Shown piece by piece: positions 9,248 to 17,686 of a stretch of 64,000 nucleotides of DNA. How positions within the stretch are numbered: the stretch's first letter is position 1; every line of letters begins with the position of its first letter. The translations under genes and the position numbers were made by a program. Source of the stretch: an uncultured Lachnospiraceae bacterium (GTDB lineage: Bacteria > Bacillota > Clostridia > Lachnospirales > Lachnospiraceae); contig CANQPJ010000004.1 in the NCBI GenBank assembly GCA_947625755.1, forward strand, positions 1 to 64,000. Direction: 5' to 3'. The notes under the pieces are model-generated. The model ran no database searches. It saw only the letters and a program-made list of their open reading frames with translations, and had not been told where the DNA came from.

Positions 9248-10159
9248 ATGATACAAGATTTACAAAGAGAGATTATCAGATTAAAAAAAGAAAACGATAT
9301 ATGTATTTTAGCTCATTGTTATCAGAATCCTGAAATTCTGGAGGTGGCGGATTTTACAGGAGACAGCTTTGCGTTGTCAGTCAAAGCATCCCAAACTACG
9401 TCACAGACAGTTATTATGTGCGGAGTCAGATTTATGGCTGAAACAGTAAAAATATTATCACCGGACAAGAAAGTGATTCTCGCCAATGGTGAAGCAGGAT
9501 GTCCTATGGCTGAAATGATGGATAAGGATATTATTGCACAGGTTAGAAAATCGTATCCAGATTACACGGTTGTTGCATATATCAATACCACCAGCGAGCT
9601 GAAAACAATTTGTGACGTGTGCGTCACTTCGTCATCTGCGGTGAAGATTTGCAGTAAATTAAAAAATGATAAAATTTTATTTATTCCGGACTGCAACTTG
9701 GGAGATTATGTTGCAAAGCAGCTTCCTGATAAAGAGTTTAAACTATTAAATGGCGGATGCCCTACACATGCAAGAATGAGCGTGGAGGATGTGAAAAAGG
9801 CAAAGGAAAAATTCCCCAATGCCAAGTTTCTGGTACATCCGGAGTGTAAGCCTGAGGTGGTGGAAATGGCAGATTATGTAGGTTCTACTACCGGAATTAT
9901 GGACTATGCAAAACAAAGCAGCCATAAAGAATTTATTATAGGAACGGAAAACAGTATTGTTACCCATCTTCAAATGCAGTGCCCGGACAAAATGTTCTAT
10001 CCACTGTCAAAAGACTGTATCTGCCACAACATGAAAGTCACAACATTAACAGATGTACGAAACTGCTGTAAAGGTGTTGGCGGCGAGGAAATAAATTTAA
10101 ATGAACAGACCAGAATAAAAGCAAAAGCGTGTATTGATAAAATGATAGAGCTGGGATAG
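9248..10159 (+). CDS. nadA: Quinolinate synthase
   Basis: 303 residues. The enzyme condenses iminoaspartate with dihydroxyacetone phosphate to quinolinate in NAD biosynthesis, using a [4Fe-4S] cluster with three Cys ligands. Seen: ILAHCYQNPEILEVADFTGDS, MCGVRFMAETVKIL (first ligand), GGCPTHARM and HPECKPEVVEMAD (second ligand), and the C-terminal cysteines in QCPDKMFYPL and DCICHNMK, one of which is the third. RBS is weak (AGAAAGAG). It lies 12 nt after iscU, and nadB and nadC are not in the window. Placement inside the isc-mnmA unit probably reflects its need for a cluster. Confidence 0.93.
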   Translation: MIQDLQREIIRLKKENDICILAHCYQNPEILEVADFTGDSFALSVKASQTTSQTVIMCGVRFMAETVKILSPDKKVILANGEAGCPMAEMMDKDIIAQVRKSYPDYTVVAYINTTSELKTICDVCVTSSSAVKICSKLKNDKILFIPDCNLGDYVAKQLPDKEFKLLNGGCPTHARMSVEDVKKAKEKFPNAKFLVHPECKPEVVEMADYVGSTTGIMDYAKQSSHKEFIIGTENSIVTHLQMQCPDKMFYPLSKDCICHNMKVTTLTDVRNCCKGVGGEEINLNEQTRIKAKACIDKMIELG

Positions 10160-10197
10160 TCTTTCAGCCCTTTTCTATGCGATATGGAGATAAAGTC

Positions 10198-11286
10198 ATG
10201 AAGAAAGCATTAATTGCAATGAGTGGTGGCGTAGACAGTAGTGTTGCCGCTGTTTTTATGAAAGAACAAGGATATGAACCCATTGGCGTTACAATGAAAC
10301 TGTACGATAATGAGGACATTCATATGTCGCAGGAAAAGACCTGTTGTTCATTAAGTGATATAGAAGATGCCAGAAATGTCGCGCATAAGTTAAATTTTCC
10401 ATATTATGTTTTTAATTTTAAAGAGCAGTTTAAAGAAAAAGTTATGGATAAATTTGTGAATTGTTATAAGTGTGGCATGACTCCAAATCCTTGTGTGGAC
10501 TGCAACAGATTTTTGAAATTCAACGAGTTGGACAGACGGGCAAAAGAGCTGGGATGTGATGTGATTGTCACAGGGCATTATGCCCGCATCAGATATAATG
10601 AGAAGAGTGGAAAATATGAGTTGTTAAAAGGTGTAGATGCATCTAAAGATCAAAGCTATGTTCTTTATTATATGACGCAGGAACAGCTGGCACATACCAT
10701 TCTTCCACTGGGAGAGTACAATAAAGCTGCAATCAGAAAGGTTGCTGAAGAGAATGATTTAGTCAATGCCAATAAGCATGACAGTCAGGATATTTGTTTT
10801 GTACCTGACGGAAACTATGTGAAATTTATCGAAAAGTGTACCAATAAAAAAGTAGGAAAAGGAAATTTTCTTGATATAAATGGTAAAGTTATCGGGCAGC
10901 ATAATGGATATTACCGCTATACGGTGGGACAGAGAAAAGGAATTCAGGTCAACCGGGAAGGAAGACATTATGTTCTGGCTGTTAAGCCGAAAACCAATGA
11001 AGTAGTGGTAGGGCGCAACAAGGATTTATTCTCAAAAGAACTGATTGCAACAGATTTCAACTGGATTTCCGGAGAAGCTCCTATTGAGCCTATTAAAATC
11101 AGCGGAAGAACCAGGTATCATCAACCATTGACCGAAGGGGTTGCAGAGGTTTTGGAAAACGGAGATGTCAAGGTTGTTTTTGATGAACCTATCCGCGCAA
11201 TTACAAAAGGACAGTCAGTAGTGCTGTACGATGGAGATGTAGTGCTGGGTGGCGGATGTATTTCAAAAACCGGAATATTACAGTAA
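10198..11286 (+). CDS. mnmA: tRNA-specific 2-thiouridylase
   Basis: 362 residues. It thiolates U34 of Lys, Glu and Gln tRNAs using sulfur relayed from a cysteine desulfurase. The PP-loop ATP site SGGVDSS is at residues 9-15; catalytic cysteines lie in PNPCVDCNRF and DSQDICFVPDG; the C-terminal beta-barrel segment follows. ATG 10198 is chosen because GGAGA lies 7 nt upstream; an ATG at 10177 has no site. It is the last gene of the iscS unit and ends at a terminator. The desulfurase in the same operon is the obvious sulfur donor. Confidence 0.95.
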   Translation: MKKALIAMSGGVDSSVAAVFMKEQGYEPIGVTMKLYDNEDIHMSQEKTCCSLSDIEDARNVAHKLNFPYYVFNFKEQFKEKVMDKFVNCYKCGMTPNPCVDCNRFLKFNELDRRAKELGCDVIVTGHYARIRYNEKSGKYELLKGVDASKDQSYVLYYMTQEQLAHTILPLGEYNKAAIRKVAEENDLVNANKHDSQDICFVPDGNYVKFIEKCTNKKVGKGNFLDINGKVIGQHNGYYRYTVGQRKGIQVNREGRHYVLAVKPKTNEVVVGRNKDLFSKELIATDFNWISGEAPIEPIKISGRTRYHQPLTEGVAEVLENGDVKVVFDEPIRAITKGQSVVLYDGDVVLGGGCISKTGILQ

Positions 11287-11290
11287 AACA

Positions 11291-11336
11291 AAGTGCTATA
11301 TGTGGGTCATTTAAACTCATAACATAGCACTTTTTT
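11291..11336 (+). terminator. Terminator after mnmA
   Basis: Stem AAGTGCTAT / ATAGCACTT with a 24-nt loop, followed by six T. It closes the iscS-iscU-nadA-mnmA unit. Confidence 0.85.
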
Positions 11337-11348
11337 AAAAAAATACAA

Positions 11349-11421
11349 ATTCCTATTGACATTCTAGGAAAATAGTGGCATTATTTTAGATGTGTATAAA
11401 ACCTATCAAACACATAGGAAT
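11349..11421 (+). promoter_or_regulatory. cysK promoter with two ATTCCTA-N9-TAGGAAT-type dyads
   Basis: Site A at 11349-11371 is ATTCCTA-N9-TAGGAAA and contains a TTGACA -35 (11356-11361); a CATTAT -10 candidate is at 11379-11384. Site B at 11399-11421 is AAACCTA-N9-TAGGAAT. Both keep the 9-nt spacing of the dyad at iscS, so two operator copies flank the cysK promoter. Confidence 0.72.
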
Positions 11422-11453
11422 TACACAAAAAAAAGAAAAAGGAGCTTATAGTA

Positions 11454-11549
11454 ATGAATAAGACAAAGACAGCTTATAATTATAACATGAGAAAAACATA
11501 CTGTTGCAGAATACAGTATATAGGAAGTGTAAAAGCGAGAATGTGTTAA
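11454..11549 (+). CDS. 31-codon Cys-containing leader peptide upstream of cysK
   Basis: A short ORF with its own RBS (AAAAAGGAG, 9 nt before ATG 11454) encodes a basic peptide (starting MNKTKTAYNYNMRK) with adjacent Cys codons at 18-19 and a Cys as the last sense codon before TAA. It lies between the two-dyad promoter and cysK, whose own RBS (CGGAGG) starts about 25 nt after the peptide stop. Three Cys in 31 residues ahead of a cysteine-synthesis gene suggests translation-coupled sensing of cysteinyl-tRNA. This is inference; no clear attenuator hairpin is visible in the 39-nt gap. Confidence 0.55.
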   Translation: MNKTKTAYNYNMRKTYCCRIQYIGSVKARMC

Positions 11550-11588
11550 TATAATATAAAAATAATAGATAATCGGAGGTATATAAAA

Positions 11589-12521
11589 ATGGCAAATATA
11601 AAAAGAAGTGCATCGGAATTAGTCGGAAAGACACCTTTGCTGGAAGTGAGCAAATATCAGGAGAGCGTCGGTGTAACAGATGCAAAAATAATTGTAAAAT
11701 TAGAATATTTTAATCCTGCAGGAAGCGTGAAGGACAGAATTGCGCTTCAGATGATTGAGGATTTGGAAGAAAGCGGACAGATTCAGCCGAAAGCTACGCT
11801 TATTGAGCCAACGTCAGGAAATACAGGAATTGGCATTGCGGCAGTAGCAGCAGCAAAAGGCTATAAAGTAATTATTACAATTCCGGAAACCATGAGTGTG
11901 GAGAGAAGAAATATTATAAAAGCATATGGCGCCGAAATTGTTCTTACTGATGGAGCAAAAGGAATGAAAGGCGCTATCGAAAAAGCGGAAGAAATAAAAG
12001 AAAATACACCGGGTTCAGTTATTCTTGGACAGTTTGTAAATCCATCCAATCCAAAAGTACATAAGCTCACAACCGGTCCTGAAGTATGGGAAGATACAGA
12101 CGGTCAGGTAGATATTTTTGTGGCAGGTGTAGGAACCGGTGGAACAATAACCGGTGTTGGAGAATATTTAAAGGAAAAAAATCCTGATGTAAAAATTATT
12201 GCAGTGGAACCGAAGGACAGCCCGGTACTCTCTGAAGGAAGAGCCGGCGCGCACAAGATTCAGGGAATTGGCGCAGGGTTTGTTCCGGATGTTCTCAATA
12301 CAAAAATCTATGATGAAGTCATTGCTGTGACAAATGAAGACGCTTTTCAAACCGGAAAAGAGATTGCAAAGACAGAAGGTGTTCTGGTAGGTATCTCATC
12401 AGGCGCTGCGCTGTTTGCAGCAAAAGAACTGGCAAAAAGACCGGAAAATAAAGGAAAAACAATCGTGGCACTGCTTCCTGATTCCGGAGACAGATATTAC
12501 AGTACGCCACTTTTTACGTAA
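11589..12521 (+). CDS. cysK: Cysteine synthase (O-acetylserine sulfhydrylase)
   Basis: 310-residue PLP enzyme forming cysteine from O-acetylserine and sulfide. PLP lysine in FNPAGSVKDR (K48), substrate loop EPTSGNTGIG, phosphate loop GVGTGGTITGVG and SSGAALFAA are intact. RBS CGGAGG precedes ATG 11589. It is followed by metY 76 nt later with no terminator between, so the two are probably co-transcribed. The substrate comes from the serine acetyltransferase encoded at 37382. Confidence 0.95.
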   Translation: MANIKRSASELVGKTPLLEVSKYQESVGVTDAKIIVKLEYFNPAGSVKDRIALQMIEDLEESGQIQPKATLIEPTSGNTGIGIAAVAAAKGYKVIITIPETMSVERRNIIKAYGAEIVLTDGAKGMKGAIEKAEEIKENTPGSVILGQFVNPSNPKVHKLTTGPEVWEDTDGQVDIFVAGVGTGGTITGVGEYLKEKNPDVKIIAVEPKDSPVLSEGRAGAHKIQGIGAGFVPDVLNTKIYDEVIAVTNEDAFQTGKEIAKTEGVLVGISSGAALFAAKELAKRPENKGKTIVALLPDSGDRYYSTPLFT

Positions 12522-12597
12522 TCGGGATGTATGGTTTTAATCATAGGAGGCAGCCTTACAACGGAAAGAAACAATGAATAAGAAGGAGATTAGAGAC

Positions 12598-13890
12598 ATG
12601 AGTGAAAGAAATTATAAATTTGAAACATTACAGTTACATGTAGGACAGGAGAATCCGGATCCGGCAACAGATGCCAGAGCAGTTCCAATTTATCAGACAA
12701 CATCATATGTATTTCGGGACTCGGCGCATGCAGCGGCACGATTTGGATTGGCAGATGCAGGTAATATTTATGGCAGACTTACAAATTCTACACAGGGAGT
12801 ATTTGAAGACAGAATTGCAAAACTGGAAGGTGGCGTGGCAGGACTCGCAGTTGCAAGCGGGGCAGCAGCGATTACCTATACCATACAGGCTCTGGCAAAT
12901 GCCGGTGAGCATATTGTAGCCCAGAAAACAATTTATGGCGGCACATCTAATTTGTTGGCACATACACTGACAAATTATGGTATCACAACAACATTTGTAG
13001 ATGCGCATAATTTGGAAGAAGTAGAAAATGCGATTCAGGAGAATACAAAGGCAGTTTATTTAGAAACACTGGGAAATCCAAACAGTGATATACCGGACAT
13101 TGATGCGATTGCAGAAATTGCACATAAGCATGGACTTCCGGTGGTCGTGGATAATACGTTTGGAACACCATATCTGATTCGCCCTATTGAGCATGGCGCT
13201 GATATTGTAGTACATTCCGCAACGAAGTTTATTGGCGGACATGGTACATCTTTGGGCGGAGTAATCGTAGATGGAGGTACATTTGATTGGGCAGCCTCCG
13301 GTAAGTATCCTGGAATTTCTGAACCAAATCCAAGTTATCATGGAGTGAAATTTACAGAAGCGGCAGGAGAAGCAGCGTTTGCAACATATATCCGCGCGAT
13401 TCTTTTAAGAGATACAGGCGCAACACTTTCGCCATTTAATGCTTTTATTCTTTTGCAGGGAACAGAAACATTATCTCTTAGAATAGAGCGTCACAACGAA
13501 AATACAAAAAAAGTTGTAGAGTATCTGGCAAACCACCCGCTGGTGGAGAAAGTAAATCACCCATCACTTCCAAATCATCCGGATCATGAATTATATGAGA
13601 AATACTTCCCGAATGGCGGAGCAAGTATTTTTACATTTGATATTAAGGGTGGACAGGAAGAGGCACACAAATTTATTGATAATTTACAGTTGTTCTCATT
13701 GCTGGCTAATGTGGCAGATGTAAAATCTTTAGTAATACATCCGGCTACAACGACTCACAGCCAGTGCACAGAGGAAGAACTGTTAGATCAGGATATTAAG
13801 CCGAATACAATCCGACTTTCCATTGGTACGGAAAATATTGATGATATTATTGAAGATTTAGAGGAAGCATTTAAAGCAGTGGAAAAATAA
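12598..13890 (+). CDS. metY: O-acetylhomoserine sulfhydrylase (aminocarboxypropyltransferase)
   Basis: 430 residues of the Cys/Met metabolism PLP family. It makes homocysteine from O-acetylhomoserine and sulfide. Typical start YKFETLQLHVGQE, early PDPATDARAVPIYQTTSYVF, PLP lysine in SATKFIGGHG (about K210) and the C-terminal NTIRLSIGTENIDDIIEDL are all present. ATG 12598 is chosen because AAGGAG lies 9 nt before it and it gives the usual family N-terminus; an ATG at 12574 would add eight unmatched residues. It forms the second half of the cysK unit. Confidence 0.92.
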   Translation: MSERNYKFETLQLHVGQENPDPATDARAVPIYQTTSYVFRDSAHAAARFGLADAGNIYGRLTNSTQGVFEDRIAKLEGGVAGLAVASGAAAITYTIQALANAGEHIVAQKTIYGGTSNLLAHTLTNYGITTTFVDAHNLEEVENAIQENTKAVYLETLGNPNSDIPDIDAIAEIAHKHGLPVVVDNTFGTPYLIRPIEHGADIVVHSATKFIGGHGTSLGGVIVDGGTFDWAASGKYPGISEPNPSYHGVKFTEAAGEAAFATYIRAILLRDTGATLSPFNAFILLQGTETLSLRIERHNENTKKVVEYLANHPLVEKVNHPSLPNHPDHELYEKYFPNGGASIFTFDIKGGQEEAHKFIDNLQLFSLLANVADVKSLVIHPATTTHSQCTEEELLDQDIKPNTIRLSIGTENIDDIIEDLEEAFKAVEK

Positions 13891-13900
13891 TAGTACATTA

Positions 13901-13943
13901 AAAAAGAAACTGTATGGCTATGCAGCCATGCAGTTTCTTTTTG
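13901..13943. terminator. Bidirectional terminator between metY and the phosphoesterase gene
   Basis: A near-perfect stem (AAAAAGAAACTG, ATGGCT and complements) with A and T tracts on both sides. The last codons and stop of the minus-strand phosphoesterase gene lie inside the stem. Confidence 0.9.
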
Positions 13944-14793
13944 CTAATTCAGATCTTGAAACATAAACAGTTTGGTCTTCTCTGGTATCCAGCGACCACT
14001 TTACTAAAGAAATACATTCATTGCATATTTCAATACAGGTCACTCCGTATGGAGATACACAGCTTCCGGAGTTATAGAATGGAGAATTATCTGTTCCCAT
14101 CATAGGTCTGTGCGTATGACCGGTAATCAGTATATGATGATTCTTTTTTGCCCATTGCATTAATTTTTTTTCCGTAGACTTTTTTCTTGTATTATTCTTT
14201 GCGGTGCTGGTAGGGTCGGGAATGCCTAAATATTCTAAAGGCTTCCATACATATTTTACCAGAAAACGCGACACGGGCAGTAAAGCGCTGTTTAAAAAAT
14301 CAGCCTGATGACCGTGAGTCAGATATATGGTATTGTCAGTTTCACCTTTTAAAATAATACCGGGATAGAAAGTTATATCCGGAAAAAGGGAATCAGTACT
14401 CATTTTACGGTCACAGTAATAGGAACAAAAAGAAGATTTTGCGTATTTTGCAGATTTTTTTATAATGTCATGATTTCCATATACGGCATATAATCGGTTA
14501 TGTTGATAAAATTTGGATAACACATCAAAAGAATGCTGGTGCGTATCCTTTATTTTATCCATGTTGCGGTTCTCCCACAGTTCATCGCCATCTCCCAGCT
14601 CAATATAAGTAAAATCCCTGTCAAAGTAATAGTTTAGGGCGGCAATATAAATAAACTCATTTTTTGTAAAATTGTCATTGGTTTTCCCCGTGCCTCTGTG
14701 GCAATCACTGAAAATTATATACCGGCTTTGCATGCTTAAAGGGAGATGTAATGCCCCCTGAAAAGCATGGTTGAGTCTTGCTTCGTATCCCAT
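13918..14793 (-). CDS. Calcineurin-like metallophosphoesterase
   Basis: 291 residues with the complete metal-binding set of the family: FSDCHRG (D-x-H), ELGDGDELWE (GD), YGNHDII (GNHD), YLTHGHQAD and ITGHTHRP (GHTH). Substrate unknown; related enzymes act on nucleotides or phosphodiesters. ATG 14793 is preferred because AGGAG lies 6 nt upstream; the ATG at 14799 is too close to it. It lies 10 nt after the DUF4474 gene, so the two form an operon on the minus strand. Confidence 0.85.
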   Translation of the reverse strand: MGYEARLNHAFQGALHLPLSMQSRYIIFSDCHRGTGKTNDNFTKNEFIYIAALNYYFDRDFTYIELGDGDELWENRNMDKIKDTHQHSFDVLSKFYQHNRLYAVYGNHDIIKKSAKYAKSSFCSYYCDRKMSTDSLFPDITFYPGIILKGETDNTIYLTHGHQADFLNSALLPVSRFLVKYVWKPLEYLGIPDPTSTAKNNTRKKSTEKKLMQWAKKNHHILITGHTHRPMMGTDNSPFYNSGSCVSPYGVTCIEICNECISLVKWSLDTREDQTVYVSRSELAKRNCMAA

Positions 14794-14803
14794 ATACATC
14801 TCC

Positions 14804-15715
14804 TTATTTTTTTTCTTTACAGAGCTTTTTATGTTTTTGCCTGCGGGATTTTTTAAACCGGAATAAATGTCTGAAACATACCGGCAGAAAGTAGTATAAA
14901 TACAAAATTTTATCTACCGTGCAGGAAAAAGGCCGGGTAACAAAGTGAAACAGTTTACAAAATATACGGTTCTGCCATTGTGAAAATACAGTCAGGTAAC
15001 GATGAAAATATCTTGGCTGGCGACTGTGAGGGCTGCTAAACATAAAGGATACGGCAGTATTACATATAAGTAAATCATATTCGCTGTATGCCATATGTTT
15101 CATACTGTCCAGAAATTCTACCAGCATATCATAATTTAAAAAATCAATGGTAACATCCATTGTAAGGTCTTCGGGATTACAGTATGAGCCGACACGAAAG
15201 CCGGTAAGCCACCAATGATTTTTTTTGATAGAAAACAGCTGATGCCCTTTATAATTTAATTCCATTGTAAGCGGAAGCATTTCATCTTCCGGCACGCCAT
15301 AAAAAACAGTCTTGCTGAAATCTTTCGGAGGAATAATTCCATCTGCCCGGTATATACCGATTTCACCACCAATATTAATCCCATACTGCCCTTTCCAAAA
15401 TTCAATGAGCCATGTTTTTCCACAATAATAGAAATATACCGGTTCACAATCAAATACCATATTAAAATGCAGCGCCGCATGGTCATAGTCTGCCACATAG
15501 CCAAATTTTTTCTGCCATGCATGAATATCAGATGTTACGATGTCTTCTTGCGGCATATAACAAAATCCAAAAGGATTTAAAAGATGATTTACGCAATCAA
15601 TTTTTTTGCAGGAATCCATATTGCAGATTTTTTTAATGATTTTTTTTCTTTTATAAAAACAAACAATACAAAAAAAGATACAAATTAATATTAAAATTCC
15701 AAAAAGTATATACAT
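14804..15715 (-). CDS. DUF4474 domain protein with an N-terminal membrane anchor
   Basis: About 303 residues. One hydrophobic helix (YILFGILILICIFFCIVCFY) at the start is followed by a basic stretch, then a domain I recognise as DUF4474: LNPFGFCYMPQEDIVTSDIHAWQ, then VYFYYCGKTWLIEFWKGQYGINIGGEIGIY. The domain has no known function. ATG 15715 is chosen with AGGAG 8 nt upstream; ATG 15721 would leave only 2 nt. It precedes the phosphoesterase gene in the same direction with a 10-nt gap, which hints at a joint role. Confidence 0.75.
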   Translation of the reverse strand: MYILFGILILICIFFCIVCFYKRKKIIKKICNMDSCKKIDCVNHLLNPFGFCYMPQEDIVTSDIHAWQKKFGYVADYDHAALHFNMVFDCEPVYFYYCGKTWLIEFWKGQYGINIGGEIGIYRADGIIPPKDFSKTVFYGVPEDEMLPLTMELNYKGHQLFSIKKNHWWLTGFRVGSYCNPEDLTMDVTIDFLNYDMLVEFLDSMKHMAYSEYDLLICNTAVSFMFSSPHSRQPRYFHRYLTVFSQWQNRIFCKLFHFVTRPFSCTVDKILYLYYFLPVCFRHLFRFKKSRRQKHKKLCKEKK

Positions 15716-15793
15716 ATTCATTTCTCCTATCTGTTTGATATAGTATATGAACAAAATATGGAATGTGTTATAATTGTTCCAAAGGAGGTTTTT

Positions 15794-16333
15794 ATGATAT
15801 ATCAGACATTTTATACTTCACCTTTAGGGCAGCTGCTTCTTCAAAGCGATGGAAAAAATCTGACGGCATTGAAACTGGAAAAGTGCAGATTTTATGAAAA
15901 TTATAAAGATGAAAAGATTGTACAGAATGATAAATTAGAAATTTTTCTGAAGACAAAAGAGTGGCTCAATAGATATTTTAAGGGAGAAAATCCTGAAATC
16001 CATGAGCTGAAATTAAAGCCCCGCGGTACAGAATTCAGAAAAAAGGTCTGGTTAATATTATGTGATATTCCTTATGGTAAGCTGACTACTTATGGTGATA
16101 TAGCAAAACAAATAGCGCAGGAAAGAGGCATGGCAAGAATGTCTGCGCAGGCTGTTGGCGGAGCAGTGGGGCATAATCCTATTGCAATCATTATTCCATG
16201 TCATAGAGTGGTAGGCAAGGATGGAAGTCTTACAGGATATGGTGGTGGAATACACATCAAAATAAAGTTACTGGAATTAGAAAAAGCAGATATGACAAAA
16301 TTGTATATTCCAACTACGGGAACAGCATTATAA
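15794..16333 (+). CDS. ogt: Methylated-DNA-protein-cysteine methyltransferase
   Basis: 179 residues. A suicide repair protein that moves a methyl group from O6-methylguanine to its own cysteine. The active-site IIPCHRVVG (about C136) and following GSLTGYGGG are intact, and the helix-turn-helix segment PYGKLTTYGDIAKQIA precedes them. AAAGGAGG lies 5 nt before ATG 15794, which decides the start over an upstream ATG at 15758. It is divergent from the DUF4474 gene. Confidence 0.92.
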   Translation: MIYQTFYTSPLGQLLLQSDGKNLTALKLEKCRFYENYKDEKIVQNDKLEIFLKTKEWLNRYFKGENPEIHELKLKPRGTEFRKKVWLILCDIPYGKLTTYGDIAKQIAQERGMARMSAQAVGGAVGHNPIAIIIPCHRVVGKDGSLTGYGGGIHIKIKLLELEKADMTKLYIPTTGTAL

Positions 16334-16406
16334 TATAGAAAGCATGTGGAAGTGAAGCCCAAAATATAAATGCCATAGTGCATATAGAAAATCAGAAAGA
16401 GAAAAT

Positions 16407-16883
16407 ATGAAAAAAGAAGAAAAAACAAATGTTATGCGTGTCTTGGACAGCAGAAAGATAACATATAAGAGTTATAATTATTTATCCACAGGAGCAGTTA
16501 GTGGAATGGAAGTAGCAGAGGCGCTGGGAGAAAATCCGGATGCTGTGTTTAAGACGTTGGTTACAGTATCAAAATCAAAAAATTATTATGTATTTTTGGT
16601 GCCCGTGGAAAAAGAGCTGGATTTGAAAAAAGCCGCCGGCGTGGTGGGAGAAAAGAAAATAGAAATGCTGAAAGAAAAAGAGTTATTGCCGCTGACAGGA
16701 TATGTGCATGGCGGATGTTCGCCGATAGGAATGAAAAAATTTTTTAAAACTATTATTGATAAAAGTGCCGGACAGTTTGACTCCATTATATTTAGCGGTG
16801 GGAAAATAGGATTTCAGGTGGAAGTAAGCCTCGTTGACCTGAAAAAAATCATCCGGTATGAATTGGCAGATATTCAAGTATAG
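16407..16883 (+). CDS. ybaK: Cys-tRNA(Pro)/aminoacyl-tRNA deacylase, YbaK/EbsC type
   Basis: 158 residues of the YbaK family, which hydrolyses mischarged Cys-tRNA(Pro). Seen: LGENPDAVFKTLVT, the catalytic-lysine region VPVEKELDLKKAAGV, GYVHGGCSPIGMKK and the closing FSGGKIGFQVEVSLVDL. The family-defining GCSPIGMKK loop is intact. It follows ogt by 73 nt in the same direction. Confidence 0.9.
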   Translation: MKKEEKTNVMRVLDSRKITYKSYNYLSTGAVSGMEVAEALGENPDAVFKTLVTVSKSKNYYVFLVPVEKELDLKKAAGVVGEKKIEMLKEKELLPLTGYVHGGCSPIGMKKFFKTIIDKSAGQFDSIIFSGGKIGFQVEVSLVDLKKIIRYELADIQV

Positions 16884-16894
16884 AAATGCCTTTT

Positions 16895-16922
16895 TTGGTA
16901 AATAATTGTAATGAATTATAAT
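16895..16922 (+). promoter_or_regulatory. Promoter of the first rubrerythrin gene
   Basis: TTGGTA (16895-16900), a 16-nt spacer and TATAAT (16917-16922), 19 nt before the coding start region. No clear PerR box was seen. Confidence 0.6.
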
Positions 16923-16941
16923 TATTTATTTGGAGGCATTT

Positions 16942-17538
16942 ATGGCAGTAGATTTTAAAAATAGTGAAACGAAAGATAATCTGATGAGAGCATTTGCAGG
17001 GGAGAGTCAGGCAAGAAACCGATACACATTTGCGGCACAGCAGGCAAAACGTGAAAAACAGCAGGCGATAGCACAGGTGTTTTTGTATACGGCAGGACAG
17101 GAAAAAGAACATGCGGAGATATTCTATAATCACTTAAAGGAGCTGGGAGGAGAGAGTATTCATGTAGATGGCAGTTACCCGGTTGATATTACAAATGACT
17201 TGGCAGAATTATTGCGCATGGCACAGCATAATGAATATGAGGAGCATGATGATGTGTATAAAGCTTTTGGGGATAAAGCCAAAGAAGAGGGGTTTTTAAA
17301 TGTTGCAAATTCTTTTCATATGATTGCAGAGATTGAAAAAACACATGGCGACAGATTTGGAAAATTTGCAAAATGGCTGGAAGATAACAAACTTCATGTA
17401 TCTGATGTAAAGACAGGATGGATGTGCTTAAATTGCGGGCATATCTATGAAGGAGAGGCTGCACCGGAGCAGTGTCCGGTGTGCCATCACGATAAGGGAT
17501 ATTTTATAAGACTGGAATTATCACCGTATGAAAGTTAA
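16942..17538 (+). CDS. rbr: Rubrerythrin
   Basis: 198 residues. A diiron four-helix domain with two ExxH motifs ([22 protein letters not shown], and EIEKTHGDRF near the end) is joined to a C-terminal rubredoxin domain (MCLNCGH, then EQCPVCHH). It reduces hydrogen peroxide in the cytosol of anaerobes with electrons from rubredoxin-type carriers. ATG 16942 is chosen with GGAGG 5 nt upstream; a TTG at 16930 overlaps that site. A second, shorter rubrerythrin is encoded at 19484. Confidence 0.94.
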   Translation: MAVDFKNSETKDNLMRAFAGESQARNRYTFAAQQAKREKQQAIAQVFLYTAGQEKEHAEIFYNHLKELGGESIHVDGSYPVDITNDLAELLRMAQHNEYEEHDDVYKAFGDKAKEEGFLNVANSFHMIAEIEKTHGDRFGKFAKWLEDNKLHVSDVKTGWMCLNCGHIYEGEAAPEQCPVCHHDKGYFIRLELSPYES

Positions 17539-17557
17539 AATTATTTTGAGGGAAAAA

Positions 17558-17594
17558 TAAGTTTTCATATCTCTGAAAGTGTGCTAAACTTATC
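17558..17594. other. Dyad between the rubrerythrin and PPTase genes
   Basis: Arms ATAAGTTT and AAACTTAT are separated by about 20 nt with no T tract. It may be a weak terminator or an operator; nothing else in the gap decides. Confidence 0.3.
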
Positions 17595-17686
17595 TGGGGA
17601 TTTGAAACAAAATAAATGGAAAAGTCCGCTTATGATTAAATGATTCAAATAAGAAAATACAGATTGAATTATCAGGAGACAAAAGA

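Noticed and set aside
11337-12597. T-box or SAM riboswitch before cysK or metY
   Set aside because: No T-box GGTGG-type motif and no SAM-box helices were found; the short leader ORF and the dyads explain the space better.
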